DNA from: an uncultured Clostridium sp.
Lineage (GTDB): Bacteria; Bacillota; Clostridia; TANB77; CAG-508
NCBI GenBank assembly: GCA_948469315.1
Contig: CAOKLQ010000016.1
Location: 1 to 37,168 of the forward strand
DNA length: 37,168 nucleotides
Direction: 5' to 3'
Shown: positions 15,267 to 23,650 of the stretch, one piece after another
How positions within the stretch are numbered: the stretch's first letter is position 1
How the letters are laid out: every line of letters begins with the position of its first letter
The notes under the pieces: model-generated
What the model was told of the DNA's origin: nothing
Databases searched by the model: none
What the model saw: only the letters and a program-made list of their open reading frames with translations
Program-made: the position numbers and the translations under genes

Positions 15267-16829
15267 ATGAATTATACTGCACTTTATAGGAAATTTAGAC
15301 CAGTAACTTTTTCAGAGGTAGTTGGACAAGAACATATAACGAAAACACTCAAAAATCAGATTATAGCTGGAAGAATAGGGCATGCATATCTTTTTAATGG
15401 TGGTAGAGGAACTGGGAAAACATCTAGTGCTAAAATAATGGCAAGAGCAATTAATTGCTTAAATCCAAAAGATGGAGAACCCTGTAATGAATGTGAAATA
15501 TGCAAAGCTGCAATTTCAGGTTCACTTACTGATATTGTTGAAATGGATGCAGCATCAAATAATAGTGTTGAAGATATAAGAGCAATTAGAGAAGAAGTTA
15601 ATTTTCTTCCAACTGCCTCAAAATATAGAGTATATATAATAGATGAGGTTCATATGCTTTCAATAGGTGCATTTAATGCTTTATTAAAAACATTAGAAGA
15701 ACCACCAGAGCATGTAAAATTTATATTAGCTACAACAGAACCACAAAAGTTGCCTGCAACAATACTTTCTAGATGTCAAAGATTTGACTTTAAAAAAATA
15801 TCTGATGAAGATATAATAAAAAGGTTAAAAATAGTTGCAAAAGAAAGTAAAATAGAAATAACTGATGAAGCTTTAAAAGTAATTGCAACTATGTCTGAGG
15901 GTGCTATGAGGGATGCTTTAAGCATCTTAGAAAGATGTATTCAAGATGGATTAGATAAAATAGATGAAGTTAAAGTAAAAGATTTAATAGGAATTCCACA
16001 AACTACATTTATAAATAAATTAGTAAATGGAATTATTGAAAAAGATGTAGATTTAATATTAACTTCAATAGAGGATATTTTAAGTAGTGGAAAAGATTTA
16101 GTTAATACTTTATGGGAAATTATAAAATACATAAAAGATATATTATTATATAAATCTAGTAAAAATACAAGTATTTATAATGAAGATGAAATAAATCAAA
16201 TAAAGCAGATCTCAGAAAAAGTATCAAAGCAAAGGCTTGTAAATTTAATATATAATTTATCCCAGTTAGAAAATGACATGAAAAAATCATCTCAAAAAAT
16301 AATTATATTTCAAGCAGGAATAATTAGGTTATGTTCTGAAATAGAAAGTGATGGTTTAGAAGAATTAAAAGAAAAAATAAATAAATTAGAAGAAAAAATA
16401 CAAAATGGGCAATTTAATACAAAGCAAACAAAACAACAAACAAATTTAAATATAGAACAAAAGCAAGAGCAAAAACAAGAAGAAAAAGTAAAATTAAAGC
16501 CAATAAATGGGTGGAAAGATATAGTAGAGAACTTTAAAACACAAGGAAAATTAATGTTATATACAAACTTAATAAATACGAACTTAGGGGAAGTAAATGA
16601 TATAACAGTTGCAATAGAATTTCCAAAAGGCCTAACTGCATTTGGAAAGACTGTATTAGAAAAGCCAGAAAATATGCAAGAAATAGAAAAGCAAGTTTCT
16701 ATATTAAAAGGAAAAGAAATGCATGTTAAATTAATAGATAAAAATACAGATTTATCAAAATTAATAGATAAAACAATAGAAGGATATGCAAAAAAAAATA
16801 ATGTCAATTTAGATGTAATTGACAATTAA
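15267..16829 (+). CDS. dnaX: DNA polymerase III subunit gamma/tau
   Basis: 520 aa clamp-loader ATPase of the replisome. Walker A NGGRGTGKTSSAK (44-56), zinc cysteines C64, C73, C76 and C79, Walker B VYIIDEVHML, and the sensor segment ILATTEPQKLPATILSRCQRFDF are all seen. Domain III (about 220-360) is followed by a Gln/Lys-rich linker (KQTKQQTNLNIEQKQEQKQE) and a short C-terminal tau-like domain (GWKDIVENFKTQGKLMLYTNL). First gene of the dnaX-ebfC-recR set, but a large inverted repeat separates it from ebfC. ATG at 15267 after AAGGATGTG. Confidence 0.95.
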   Translation: MNYTALYRKFRPVTFSEVVGQEHITKTLKNQIIAGRIGHAYLFNGGRGTGKTSSAKIMARAINCLNPKDGEPCNECEICKAAISGSLTDIVEMDAASNNSVEDIRAIREEVNFLPTASKYRVYIIDEVHMLSIGAFNALLKTLEEPPEHVKFILATTEPQKLPATILSRCQRFDFKKISDEDIIKRLKIVAKESKIEITDEALKVIATMSEGAMRDALSILERCIQDGLDKIDEVKVKDLIGIPQTTFINKLVNGIIEKDVDLILTSIEDILSSGKDLVNTLWEIIKYIKDILLYKSSKNTSIYNEDEINQIKQISEKVSKQRLVNLIYNLSQLENDMKKSSQKIIIFQAGIIRLCSEIESDGLEELKEKINKLEEKIQNGQFNTKQTKQQTNLNIEQKQEQKQEEKVKLKPINGWKDIVENFKTQGKLMLYTNLINTNLGEVNDITVAIEFPKGLTAFGKTVLEKPENMQEIEKQVSILKGKEMHVKLIDKNTDLSKLIDKTIEGYAKKNNVNLDVIDN

Positions 16830-16964
16830 AACTAGAATAATGAATTAATCTTAAATTTTATTGAGACTCCCCATTCTAGATCTTCTAATGAAATTAAAAT
16901 TTCAAGAAGATCTGAAAGATCCCCACTTGCCTCAAAAAATTTAATCTTAATTATTATTCTAGTT
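16830..16964. other. Long hairpin element downstream of dnaX
   Basis: Outer arms of about 35 nt (16830-16867 and 16930-16964; AACTAGAATAATGAATTAATC against GATTAAGATTAATTATTATTCTAGTT read on opposite strands) pair almost completely. Inside are a second perfect stem AGATCTTCT / AGAAGATCT and two facing purine-poor loops, CTCCCCATT and ATCCCCACTTG, placed symmetrically. Begins one base after the dnaX stop. The architecture of stem, symmetric internal loop and inner stem suggests a folded RNA rather than a simple terminator. Confidence 0.45.
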
Positions 16965-17040
16965 ATATATAATAGATGTAATTGAGGAATAAACTCAATT
17001 TAATATAAAATATATATCAAATTAATTTAATTAAACATAA

Positions 17041-17096
17041 GGGGAGGGGACATATCTTAGCAAATAAGGAATGACCCTAAAAAAAGATATTCCCCT
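17041..17096 (+). promoter_or_regulatory. 5'-UTR hairpin in front of ebfC
   Basis: AGGGGA(C)ATATCTT (17045-17058) pairs with AAGATATTCCCCT (17084-17096), one bulged C, enclosing 25 nt. No T-run follows and the ebfC Shine-Dalgarno AAAGGAGG begins about 12 nt later. Possibly a leader control structure or a processing site between dnaX and ebfC. Confidence 0.4.
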
Positions 17097-17125
17097 GAAA
17101 TATAGAAAAAGGAGGAATTATAAAA

Positions 17126-17464
17126 ATGGCAAGAAGAGGAGGATTTCCAGGAGGAAATTTTGGAGGAATGAATATTAATAATTTAATGAAGGAAGCAAAA
17201 AAGATGCAAGCGGATTTGGAAAAATCCCAAGCAGAAATAACATCGAAAGAATTTGATGCAAGCAGTGGTGGAGGTGCAGTTTATGTAAAAGTTTCAGGTG
17301 CTAAGGTTATTAAAGAATTAAAAATAAAAAAAGAAGTTGTTGACCCAGAAGATGTTGAGATGTTGGAAGATTTAATACTAACATGTATAAATGAAGCTTT
17401 AAGAAAAGTAGATAGTGCGACAAATCAAGCAATGGGACAATTTAATATACCAGGATTTATGTAA
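17126..17464 (+). CDS. ebfC: YbaB/EbfC nucleoid-associated protein
   Basis: 112 aa DNA-binding dimer of the YbaB/EbfC family. Glycine-rich N terminus (RRGGFPGGNFGGMNINNLM), helix KEAKKMQADLEKSQAEI, and the conserved strand block GGGAVYVKVSGAKVIKELKI followed by DPEDVEMLEDLILTCINEALRK. ATG at 17126 behind AAAGGAGG. Invariably found between dnaX and recR. The family bends or bridges DNA; its precise role is unsettled. Confidence 0.93.
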   Translation: MARRGGFPGGNFGGMNINNLMKEAKKMQADLEKSQAEITSKEFDASSGGGAVYVKVSGAKVIKELKIKKEVVDPEDVEMLEDLILTCINEALRKVDSATNQAMGQFNIPGFM

Positions 17465-17529
17465 GAAATAGAAATTAGAAGTTAGAATTTGAGAGTTATA
17501 TAATCAATTTGTAGGAGTAGTAAAGAAGG

Positions 17530-18129
17530 ATGTCAGTTTATTCACCATCAATAGAAAAATTAATAGAGAGTTTTGAGAAGTTGCCAAGTATAGGGCATAA
17601 AACTGCAACTAGACTTGCATTTCATATGCTTAATAATTCAGAAGAAGAAATAAATGAATTTGTAAGTTCAATTATAAATGCTAAAAAAAATCTAAAGTAT
17701 TGTTCAAAATGCTTTAATATTTCAGATACAGATCCATGTGAAATTTGTGCAAATTCTAAGAGACAAGCAGATACAATTTGTGTTGTAGAAGATGTAAAAG
17801 ACATAATTGCAATGGAAAGAACACATGAATTTAGTGGACTTTATCATGTTTTACATGGCTCTATCTCGCCAATGAATGGGATTGGCCCAGATGATATAAA
17901 AGTAAAAGAACTTTTAACTCGCCTGCAAGATGGAAGTGTAAAGGAAGTAATTTTAGCCACAAATCCTAGAGTAGAAGGAGAAGCAACAGCTATGTATTTA
18001 TCAAAATTGATAAAACCTTTAGGAATTAAAGTTACGAGAATTGCAAGAGGTATACCTGTAGGAGGAGATTTAGAGTATACAGATGAAATAACCTTAATGC
18101 AGGCTTTAGAAGGAAGACGAGAATTATAA
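17530..18129 (+). CDS. recR: Recombination mediator protein RecR
   Basis: 199 aa. Helix-hairpin-helix [17 protein letters not shown], zinc finger C58-SK-C61 ... C70-EI-C73, then the Toprim domain ([41 protein letters not shown]) and Walker-B-like end [31 protein letters not shown]. Works with RecO and RecF to load RecA on SSB-coated gaps. ATG at 17530; the upstream AAAGAAGG is a modest RBS. Follows ebfC by 65 bases. Confidence 0.95.
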   Translation: MSVYSPSIEKLIESFEKLPSIGHKTATRLAFHMLNNSEEEINEFVSSIINAKKNLKYCSKCFNISDTDPCEICANSKRQADTICVVEDVKDIIAMERTHEFSGLYHVLHGSISPMNGIGPDDIKVKELLTRLQDGSVKEVILATNPRVEGEATAMYLSKLIKPLGIKVTRIARGIPVGGDLEYTDEITLMQALEGRREL

Positions 18130-18158
18130 TTAATAACTAACAATAGAAGCATATAAAT

Positions 18159-18323
18159 TTAATTTGTATTTCCTAAAGCCATTATTGCTAGATTGTCTCC
18201 TAGAGCAGTAAAAAAAGCTGCTAAAAGTTCTATTTCTTCATCTGACTTTCCTTCACTAATAGCAATAGAAACTGTACTTGCAAGAGCAATTAGTTCACAA
18301 TTTGATAAATTAGACAAACACAT
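18159..18323 (-). CDS. Small hypothetical protein (54 aa)
   Basis: ATG at 18323-18321 preceded by AGGTG and, further upstream, by a good minus-strand promoter (18340-18368), leaving a short leader. The product begins MCLSNLSNCELIALASTVSI and continues with a helix ending in AAFFTALGDNLAIMALGN; two cysteines at 2 and 9 and balanced residue use differ from random AT-rich frames. It resembles a family of short helical proteins of unknown function that I have seen in clostridia (about 50-60 aa, ALASxxS ... AAFFTALGDxL), but I cannot name it firmly. Convergent with recR. Confidence 0.65.
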   Translation of the reverse strand: MCLSNLSNCELIALASTVSIAISEGKSDEEIELLAAFFTALGDNLAIMALGNTN

Positions 18324-18339
18324 AAACAACACCTAGATT

Positions 18340-18368
18340 ATAATATGATTTTTGTTAGTAAATGTTAA
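18340..18368 (-). promoter_or_regulatory. Promoter of the 54-aa gene
   Basis: On the minus strand TTAACA, 17 nt, TATTAT, about 15 nt upstream of the Shine-Dalgarno of the small gene. Confidence 0.55.
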
Positions 18369-18370
18369 TG

Positions 18371-18411
18371 AGGTTATTATATGTTTTTACTCATAAAAAA
18401 TATAATAACCT
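18371..18411. other. Perfect 12-bp inverted repeat
   Basis: AGGTTATTATAT (18371-18382) pairs with ATATAATAACCT (18400-18411). It lies between the promoter of the leftward small gene and truA. No T-run on either strand of sufficient length; could be a binding site or weak terminator. Confidence 0.35.
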
Positions 18412-18466
18412 TTTGAAAAAGTAGTATATATTTAATTTTAAAATATTAATAAAAAAGGAATAATAA

Positions 18467-19206
18467 ATGAGAAATATAAAATTAACAATAGAATATGATG
18501 GAAAAGATTTTAATCGGTTGGCAAAGGCAGCCTAATAAATTAAATATTCAAGGAACCATAGAAAAGGCAATAGAAGAAATAACAGGCGAAGAAGTTGAAT
18601 TAAATGCGTCTGGAAGAACAGATGCAGGAGTGCATAGTTTTGGACAAGTTGCTAATTTTAAGACAGAAAGTAAACTTTCAGTAGATAAATTTTTACTCGC
18701 AATTAATGCAAAAATAAAAAAATCTATTGTTATAAAAAAAGCAGAAGAAGTAGATGAAAGATTTCATAGTAGATATAATTGCAAGCAAAAAACATATAGA
18801 TATATAATTAATAATTCTAATGTTCCCAGTGCAATATATAGATATTTAGAATATTATGAGCCTAAAAAATTAGATATTAAAAAAATGCAAAAAGCTGCAA
18901 AATATTTTGAAGGGCAGCATGATTTTAAAGCATTTAAATCAAGTGGAACAAGTAGTAAAAGTAGCGTTAGAACTATATATAAAGCTCAAGTAATTGGAAA
19001 AGAAGATAACAGAATATATATAGAACTTACAGGAAATGGATTTTTATATAATATGGTAAGAATAATATCAGGAACACTAGTAGATGTAGGACTTCGGAAA
19101 AATAAAACCAGAAGAAATAAAAAATATTATAGAAAAAAAAGACAGACAAATGGCAGGAAAAACATTACCCGCACATGGATTGTATTTAATGAAGGTGGAA
19201 TATTAG
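18467..19206 (+). CDS. truA: tRNA pseudouridine(38-40) synthase TruA, needs two +1 frameshifts
   Basis: ATG 18467 with AAAAGGAA upstream. Frame 1 reads [16 protein letters not shown] and meets CGG at codon 17; skipping C18515 gives GWQRQPN, the universally conserved TruA motif. The body then runs through catalytic D52 in [13 protein letters not shown] and [18 protein letters not shown]. There a second CTT CGG A occurs; skipping C19095 gives [18 protein letters not shown] then [18 protein letters not shown] and TAG at 19204. Total 245 aa, normal length, and every TruA motif is recovered only with both shifts. Pseudouridylates positions 38-40 of many tRNA anticodon arms, which itself affects frame maintenance. 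A double pseudogene with both lesions at NNT CGG would be a remarkable coincidence. Confidence 0.85.
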
Positions 19207-19236
19207 ATTTTATGAAGGTAATTATATTTTAATAAA

Positions 19237-19336
19237 GTAACAATTCGGTGGGACCAACAAACTACAATATGTTAAAATAAAAAAATTTATACTTCAATTT
19301 TTTTATTTTTATAGATTGTGTGAAGTTGGGAGTTAC
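19237..19336. other. Structured intergenic region downstream of truA
   Basis: Ends GTAAC (19237) and GTTAC (19332) pair; inside, CAATATGTTAAAATAAAAAAATT pairs with the arm ending ATAGATTG (19296-19318). The 5' shoulder ATTCGGTGGGACCAACAAACTA and the 3' shoulder TGTGAAGTTGGGAG remain as an internal loop with unusually high GC for this genome. No gene. Class unknown. Confidence 0.4.
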
Positions 19337-19415
19337 GTATTAAAATATAATTACCTTGAAATAAAAAGTTCACAAAAATAAAGAAATATTCATAAAATAT
19401 ATAAAAAAACGTAAG

Positions 19416-19514
19416 CAAGATTTTGTACGTAATAGTAATTACTACAAAATCTAACTTCCGCTATAATTATCTTCTACGAAAAGTTATCATACTATGATAA
19501 CTTTTCTAGAATAT
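19416..19514 (+). ncRNA. Structured intergenic element, family B copy 2
   Basis: First hairpin AGATTTTGT (19418-19426) / ACAAAATCT (19444-19452) with an inner AGTAATTACT palindrome, then the constant CTATAATTATCTTCTACG, then a perfect 13-bp stem GAAAAGTTATCAT / ATGATAACTTTTC and TAGAATATGAAAAA. TTCTA before and TAGAA after the stem extend it. Same layout as 3175-3281 and 31372-31472. Confidence 0.5.
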
Positions 19515-19547
19515 GAAAAACTCTTAATTTAGGGAGGCGAATATATT

Positions 19548-19961
19548 ATGAATATTATAATAGTATTTTTAGCAATAGCAATTGCAGTAATTATATTTAG
19601 TATAGCTTTGCAAAAAATATTTAGATGTCCTATATTAGTTGCGGCAATAATATTTGCAGTACTGTTAGTTGCAACTGTAATAATAGGAGATATAAATTTT
19701 TTAATTGCTACAATAATTTATACAGTTTTAGCATTTTTTACAGCATGGTTTACATGTTTAATAAATAGATTATGCAGAAGGATTTCAAATGAAAATCAAG
19801 AAAGTGGAAATCAAAATTGTGGATGCTCATGCAATAACAACAATAGCAGTAATTCAAATGATATAGCAACACAAAGTGATATAAATAATATTTTACGAGC
19901 GATAAATGCTTTAAATAACAATAACAACAGCAAAAACTGTTGTTGTAGGAGAAGATTTTAA
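19548..19961 (+). CDS. Hypothetical membrane protein with Cys/Asn-rich tail
   Basis: 137 aa. Three hydrophobic helices (about 1-20, 27-46, 49-72), then a cytosol- or surface-exposed tail rich in cysteine and asparagine: [14 protein letters not shown] ... [15 protein letters not shown]. Eleven cysteines in a small protein suggest metal binding or disulphide cross-linking, as in spore-coat-associated proteins, but this is conjecture. RBS AGGGAGG is well placed before ATG 19548. The stop is 14 bases before rqcP, so the two are probably co-transcribed. No family recognised. Confidence 0.75.
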   Translation: MNIIIVFLAIAIAVIIFSIALQKIFRCPILVAAIIFAVLLVATVIIGDINFLIATIIYTVLAFFTAWFTCLINRLCRRISNENQESGNQNCGCSCNNNNSSNSNDIATQSDINNILRAINALNNNNNSKNCCCRRRF

Positions 19962-19975
19962 ATAAAGGAGAACAT

Positions 19976-20212
19976 ATGAGGTTAGATAAATTTTTAAAAG
20001 TGTCAAGAGTTATAAAAAGAAGAACTATAGCAAATGAAATAGCAGATAAGGGAAGAGTTTTTGTAAATGGAAAACAAGTAAAACCAAGTTATGAAGTAAA
20101 AATAGGAGATATAGTACAAATACAGTTTGGAGAAAAAATATCTAAGTTTGAAATAATTTATATACCTAAAGTGCAAACAAAAGATATGCCAGAGATGATA
20201 AAAATATTGTAA
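19976..20212 (+). CDS. rqcP: S4-domain RNA-binding protein RqcP (YabO/Hsp15 type)
   Basis: 78 aa, essentially one S4 domain: [21 protein letters not shown] then [20 protein letters not shown], followed by a short strand. RqcP binds the obstructed 50S subunit with RqcH and supports alanine tailing of stalled nascent chains. If the CGG codon causes stalling, a ribosome rescue factor would be relevant, but no direct link is shown here. In many clostridia yabP and yabQ follow this gene; they are absent here. RBS AAAGGAG seven bases from ATG. Confidence 0.88.
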   Translation: MRLDKFLKVSRVIKRRTIANEIADKGRVFVNGKQVKPSYEVKIGDIVQIQFGEKISKFEIIYIPKVQTKDMPEMIKIL

Positions 20213-20219
20213 TATAATA

Positions 20220-20245
20220 AAACGGATAATTTTACTTATCCGTTT
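20220..20245. terminator. Bidirectional terminator rqcP / XRE gene
   Basis: AAACGGATAA (20220-20229) / TTATCCGTTT (20236-20245). Stop codon of the leftward XRE gene is inside. A-run on the left and T-run on the right allow use in both directions. Confidence 0.75.
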
Positions 20246-20561
20246 CTATTACTGTTTTAGCAATATTATAAATTAGCTTTTGTTGTTCAGGTGTACATTT
20301 TTCTAATAAGTTTTTAAAGTCTTCATCTAAATAATTTTTAGAATCTTCTGAAGTACCTGATAAAATATAACCTTCTGATACATCTAGTAAAGCACATAAT
20401 TGATGTAGTCTTTTTAAGTTTATACGAGAAGTTCCACATTCTACTCTACTTAAATATGCAACAGACACATCTAATTTTTCTGCTAGATTTTCTTGAGTTA
20501 ATTCTTTTTCAAGTCTGGCTCTTTTTAATCTTTCGCCTACAATATTATAATCTATCCCCAT
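20232..20561 (-). CDS. XRE-family transcriptional regulator (paralogue A)
   Basis: 109 aa from ATG 20561, chosen because GGGAGG precedes it and because the neighbour at 20812-21141 begins identically (MGIDYNIVGERL). Cro/C1-type helix-turn-helix at about 10-65 (LTQENLAEKLDVSVAYLSRVECGTSRINLKRL), then a short tail with CTPEQQKLIYNIAKTVIE. About 82% identical to the adjacent paralogue; the promoter regions are also alike, each with a GTTAA-type palindrome. Single-domain regulators of this kind repress small operons or themselves. Target unknown. Confidence 0.88.
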   Translation of the reverse strand: MGIDYNIVGERLKRARLEKELTQENLAEKLDVSVAYLSRVECGTSRINLKRLHQLCALLDVSEGYILSGTSEDSKNYLDEDFKNLLEKCTPEQQKLIYNIAKTVIETDK

Positions 20562-20604
20562 AATAATCCTCCCTATTATTTTAGAAAAAATATAGCATTG
20601 CAAA

Positions 20605-20616
20605 GTTAAAATTAAC
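20605..20616 (-). promoter_or_regulatory. Candidate operator of XRE gene A
   Basis: Perfect palindrome GTTAAAATTAAC about 45 bases upstream of the ATG. A near copy, GTTAATATTTAC, lies at the same place before paralogue B. Conservation of the surrounding TTTCTGT ... TTAACTT ... TATATT sequence in both suggests shared control, possibly autoregulation. Confidence 0.4.
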
Positions 20617-20733
20617 AGAAACCGTAATATTTATATTAACCAACTAATTAAAAATTAAACGATTTTTTATAAAAAAAATTATAATTTTAATGCAATTTAC
20701 AAATGTAAAAAATTAATTTTTATTTAAAGTATA

Positions 20734-20763
20734 TTTAGGACGTAGCGCTTTAGTGTCCCTACA
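20734..20763. repeat. Dispersed palindrome, TAGGGACGT type (copy 2)
   Basis: TTTAGGACGTAGCGCTTTAG and TGTCCCTACA form an imperfect stem of the same sequence family as 8071-8100. Lies in the 240-bp gap between the two XRE genes, which otherwise holds only the promoter of A and the terminator of B. Confidence 0.45.
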
Positions 20764-20798
20764 AATTGTTTTTAATTCACTATAATGTAATATAAAAA

Positions 20799-20822
20799 CC
20801 GATAAATAATATTATTTATCGG
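20799..20822 (-). terminator. Terminator of XRE gene B
   Basis: Perfect 24-base palindrome CCGATAAATAAT/ATTATTTATCGG, overlapping the stop codon of gene B and followed on the minus strand by TTTTTATATT. Confidence 0.75.
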
Positions 20823-21141
20823 CTTCTATTACTGTTTTTGCAAGATTGTAAATTAATCTTTGTTGTTCAGGTGTACACTTTTCTAATAAACTTTTGAAAT
20901 CTTTGTCTAAATAATCTTTAGAATTTTCCGAACTGCCAGATAATATATAAATTTCAGATATATCCAATAATGCACATATCTCATGCAATCTTTTTAAGTT
21001 TATGTGTGAAGTGCCACATTCTATTTTGCTTAAATATGTAACAGAAACATCTAATTTTTCTGCTAAGTTTTGCTGAGTCAAGTTTTTTTCAAGTCTAGCT
21101 TTTCTTAATCTTTCACCAACAATATTATAATCTATTCCCAT
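20812..21141 (-). CDS. XRE-family transcriptional regulator (paralogue B)
   Basis: 109 aa, Cro/C1 helix-turn-helix (LTQQNLAEKLDVSVTYLSKIECGTSHINLKRL) plus the conserved tail LLEKCTPEQQRLIYNLAKTVIE. Twenty residues differ from paralogue A, most of them conservative; the changes include the recognition region (SRVECGTSR to SKIECGTSH), so DNA specificity may have diverged. GGGAGGG precedes the ATG. Likely arose by tandem duplication of gene plus promoter. Divergent from pflB. Confidence 0.88.
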   Translation of the reverse strand: MGIDYNIVGERLRKARLEKNLTQQNLAEKLDVSVTYLSKIECGTSHINLKRLHEICALLDISEIYILSGSSENSKDYLDKDFKSLLEKCTPEQQRLIYNLAKTVIEADK

Positions 21142-21181
21142 AATTACCCTCCCTATTATTTTTTAAATATAGCATTTGCAA

Positions 21182-21193
21182 GTTAATATTTAC
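21182..21193 (-). promoter_or_regulatory. Candidate operator of XRE gene B
   Basis: GTTAATATTTAC, one base from a perfect palindrome, in the same position as GTTAAAATTAAC before gene A. It also lies in the region shared with the divergent pflB promoter, so it could influence pflB. Confidence 0.35.
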
Positions 21194-21280
21194 AGAAACT
21201 ATAACAGCCATATTGACTTATAAGTTAAAACAAAGCTTTTATTCCCAACTATTTCTATGTAAATATTTGATGAATTTTGT

Positions 21281-21289
21281 TGATATAAT
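21281..21289 (+). promoter_or_regulatory. Extended -10 promoter element of pflB
   Basis: TGATATAAT, an extended -10 with consensus TATAAT. No good -35 is visible at 17 nt, which the extended -10 can replace. Leaves a leader of about 110 nt before pflB. Confidence 0.45.
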
Positions 21290-21405
21290 AAGGGTCTTAT
21301 GTTATTATTTATATAGTAAAAAAGTTTTAGTTAATAAGTAGAAATTTTTTTATTATATAATTATGAGAATTATTCAAATTAAAAGTGCTAAGGAGGAAAT
21401 AATTA

Positions 21406-23643
21406 ATGAACTTTAAACAATGGGAAGGATTTAAAAAACAAGGAGAATGGACTAAGGAAATAGATGTTAGAGGTTTTATAAGAAACAATTATACTCCATA
21501 TGAAGGAGATAGCAGTTTTTTAGCACAGGCAAGTGAAAAAACTAAAAAATTATGGAATGAAGTTTTAGAGTTATACAAAAAAGAAAGAGAAAATGGAGGA
21601 GTTTTAGAGGCAGATACAAAGACTCCATCAAGTATAAATGCATATATGGCAGGTTATATTAATAAAGAATTAGAACAAATAGTAGGTCTTCAAACTGACA
21701 AACCATTAAAAAGAGCAATAATGCCAAATGGTGGAATTAGAATAGTTGAAAAGTCATGTGAAGCTTACGGATTGAAGGTAGATGAGCAGACTGATTATAT
21801 ATATAGAAATTTAAGAAAAACACATAATGATGGAGTATTTAGTGTTTATACACCAGATATAAGAGCTGCTAGAAATTCACATTTAATTACAGGACTTCCA
21901 GATGGATATGGTAGAGGAAGAATTATTGGAGATTATAGAAGAGTTGCCCTATATGGTGTAGATGTATTAATAGAAGAAAAAAATGAAGAATTAAACATAC
22001 TAAACGTAGATGATTTTACAGAAGATATTATTAGACAAAGAGAAGAAGTTTCAGACCAAATAAATGCATTAAATGATTTAAAGAAAATGGCTCAAAGATA
22101 TGGATTTGATATATCTAAGCCAGCTAGGGATTCAAAAGAAGCTGTGCAATGGCTATATTTTGCATATTTAGGAGCAATAAAAGATCAAAATGGTGCAGCT
22201 ATGAGTATAGGTAGGACATCAACATTTTTAGATATATATTTTGAAAGAGATTTAAAAAATGGAATAATAACAGAAGAAGAAGCACAAGAGATAATGGATC
22301 ATTTTATAATGAAATTGAGGCTTGTACGTTTTTTAAGAACACCTGAATATAATGAACTATTTAGTGGAGATCCAGTGTGGGTTACAGAAAGTATTGGTGG
22401 AATGTGCACAGATGGAAGAACAATGGTTACTAAAAATTCATTTAGAGTTTTACATACATTAGATACTTTAGGACCAGCACCAGAGCCAAATTTGACAGTT
22501 TTATGGTCAACTAAATTACCAGAAGGATTTAAAAAATTCTGTGCAGATTTATCTATAAGAACATCATCAATTCAATATGAAAATGATGATTTAATGAGAT
22601 TGACTTTAGGAGATGACTATGGAATTGCATGTTGTGTATCTGCAATGGAAATAGGAAAACAAATGCAATTTTTCGGAGCAAGAGCAAATTTAGCAAAAGC
22701 ACTTTTATATACAATAAATGGAGGAAAAGACGAAATATCTGGAAAACAAATAACACCTAGATTTGAGCCAATAACTTCAAAGTATTTAGATTATAATGAA
22801 GTTGCGGAAAAATATAGTACAATGCTTGATTATATTGCTAAAATATATATAAAAGCATTAAATGCAATTCATTATATGCATGATAAATATTCTTATGAAG
22901 CATTAGAAATGGCACTTCACAATAAAGATGTAAAAAGAACAATGGCTTGCGGAATAGCAGGACTTTCAGTTGTTGTAGATTCATTGTCTGCTATAAAATA
23001 TGCTAAAGTAAAAGTTATAAGAAATGAAGATGGTTTAGCTATAGACTATAAAGTTGAAGGAGACTTTCCGAAATTTGGAAATGATGATGAAAAAGTAGAT
23101 GAAATAGCAGTAGGTATTGTAAAAACATTTATGAAAAAATTACAAAGATATCAAACATATAGAAATTCAAAACATACATTATCTGTTTTAACAATTACAT
23201 CAAATGTAGTATATGGTAAAGCAACAGGAAATACACCAGATGGAAGAAGAGCAGGTGAGCCTTTTGGACCAGGAGCAAATCCTTTACATGGAAGAGATAC
23301 AAATGGAGCAGTTGCAGTAATGAACTCTATTGCAAAACTTCCTTATGAATATTCAGAAGATGGAATTTCTTATACATTTTCAATAACACCAGGAACATTA
23401 GGTAAAGAAGAAGATACAAGGGTAAATAATTTAGTAGGTTTATTAGATGGTTATTTCATGCAAACAGGACATCATATAAATGTAAATGTATTTGATAGAA
23501 AATTATTACAAGATGCAATGGAACATCCAGAAAAATATCCTCAATTAACAATAAGAGTTTCAGGATATGCAGTTAATTTTATAAAATTAACAAGGGAACA
23601 ACAATTGGATGTTATTAATCGAACAATTCATGAGAAGATATAG
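21406..23643 (+). CDS. pflB: Formate C-acetyltransferase (pyruvate formate-lyase)
   Basis: 745 aa glycyl-radical enzyme converting pyruvate and CoA to acetyl-CoA and formate in anaerobic fermentation. The cysteine pair C409-C410 in GIACCVSAM is the active site, and G720 in RVSGYAVNF near the C terminus carries the radical. [21 protein letters not shown] and [22 protein letters not shown] are further signatures. ATG 21406 follows AAGGAGG. Its activase pflA lies downstream with a family A element between them. The enzyme is oxygen-sensitive, which fits a strict or facultative anaerobe. Confidence 0.96.
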   Translation: MNFKQWEGFKKQGEWTKEIDVRGFIRNNYTPYEGDSSFLAQASEKTKKLWNEVLELYKKERENGGVLEADTKTPSSINAYMAGYINKELEQIVGLQTDKPLKRAIMPNGGIRIVEKSCEAYGLKVDEQTDYIYRNLRKTHNDGVFSVYTPDIRAARNSHLITGLPDGYGRGRIIGDYRRVALYGVDVLIEEKNEELNILNVDDFTEDIIRQREEVSDQINALNDLKKMAQRYGFDISKPARDSKEAVQWLYFAYLGAIKDQNGAAMSIGRTSTFLDIYFERDLKNGIITEEEAQEIMDHFIMKLRLVRFLRTPEYNELFSGDPVWVTESIGGMCTDGRTMVTKNSFRVLHTLDTLGPAPEPNLTVLWSTKLPEGFKKFCADLSIRTSSIQYENDDLMRLTLGDDYGIACCVSAMEIGKQMQFFGARANLAKALLYTINGGKDEISGKQITPRFEPITSKYLDYNEVAEKYSTMLDYIAKIYIKALNAIHYMHDKYSYEALEMALHNKDVKRTMACGIAGLSVVVDSLSAIKYAKVKVIRNEDGLAIDYKVEGDFPKFGNDDEKVDEIAVGIVKTFMKKLQRYQTYRNSKHTLSVLTITSNVVYGKATGNTPDGRRAGEPFGPGANPLHGRDTNGAVAVMNSIAKLPYEYSEDGISYTFSITPGTLGKEEDTRVNNLVGLLDGYFMQTGHHINVNVFDRKLLQDAMEHPEKYPQLTIRVSGYAVNFIKLTREQQLDVINRTIHEKI

Positions 23644-23650
23644 TTAATAT

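Noticed and set aside
16310..16825. 171-codon minus-strand frame inside dnaX
   Set aside because: Mirror frame of a clear dnaX coding sequence; Phe/Cys/Ser-rich composition is the antisense of Lys/Glu-rich codons.
18467..19232. truA as a pseudogene
   Set aside because: Both lesions are identical in type to those in ssb and two other genes, and all motifs outside the two sites are intact; decay would give varied lesions.
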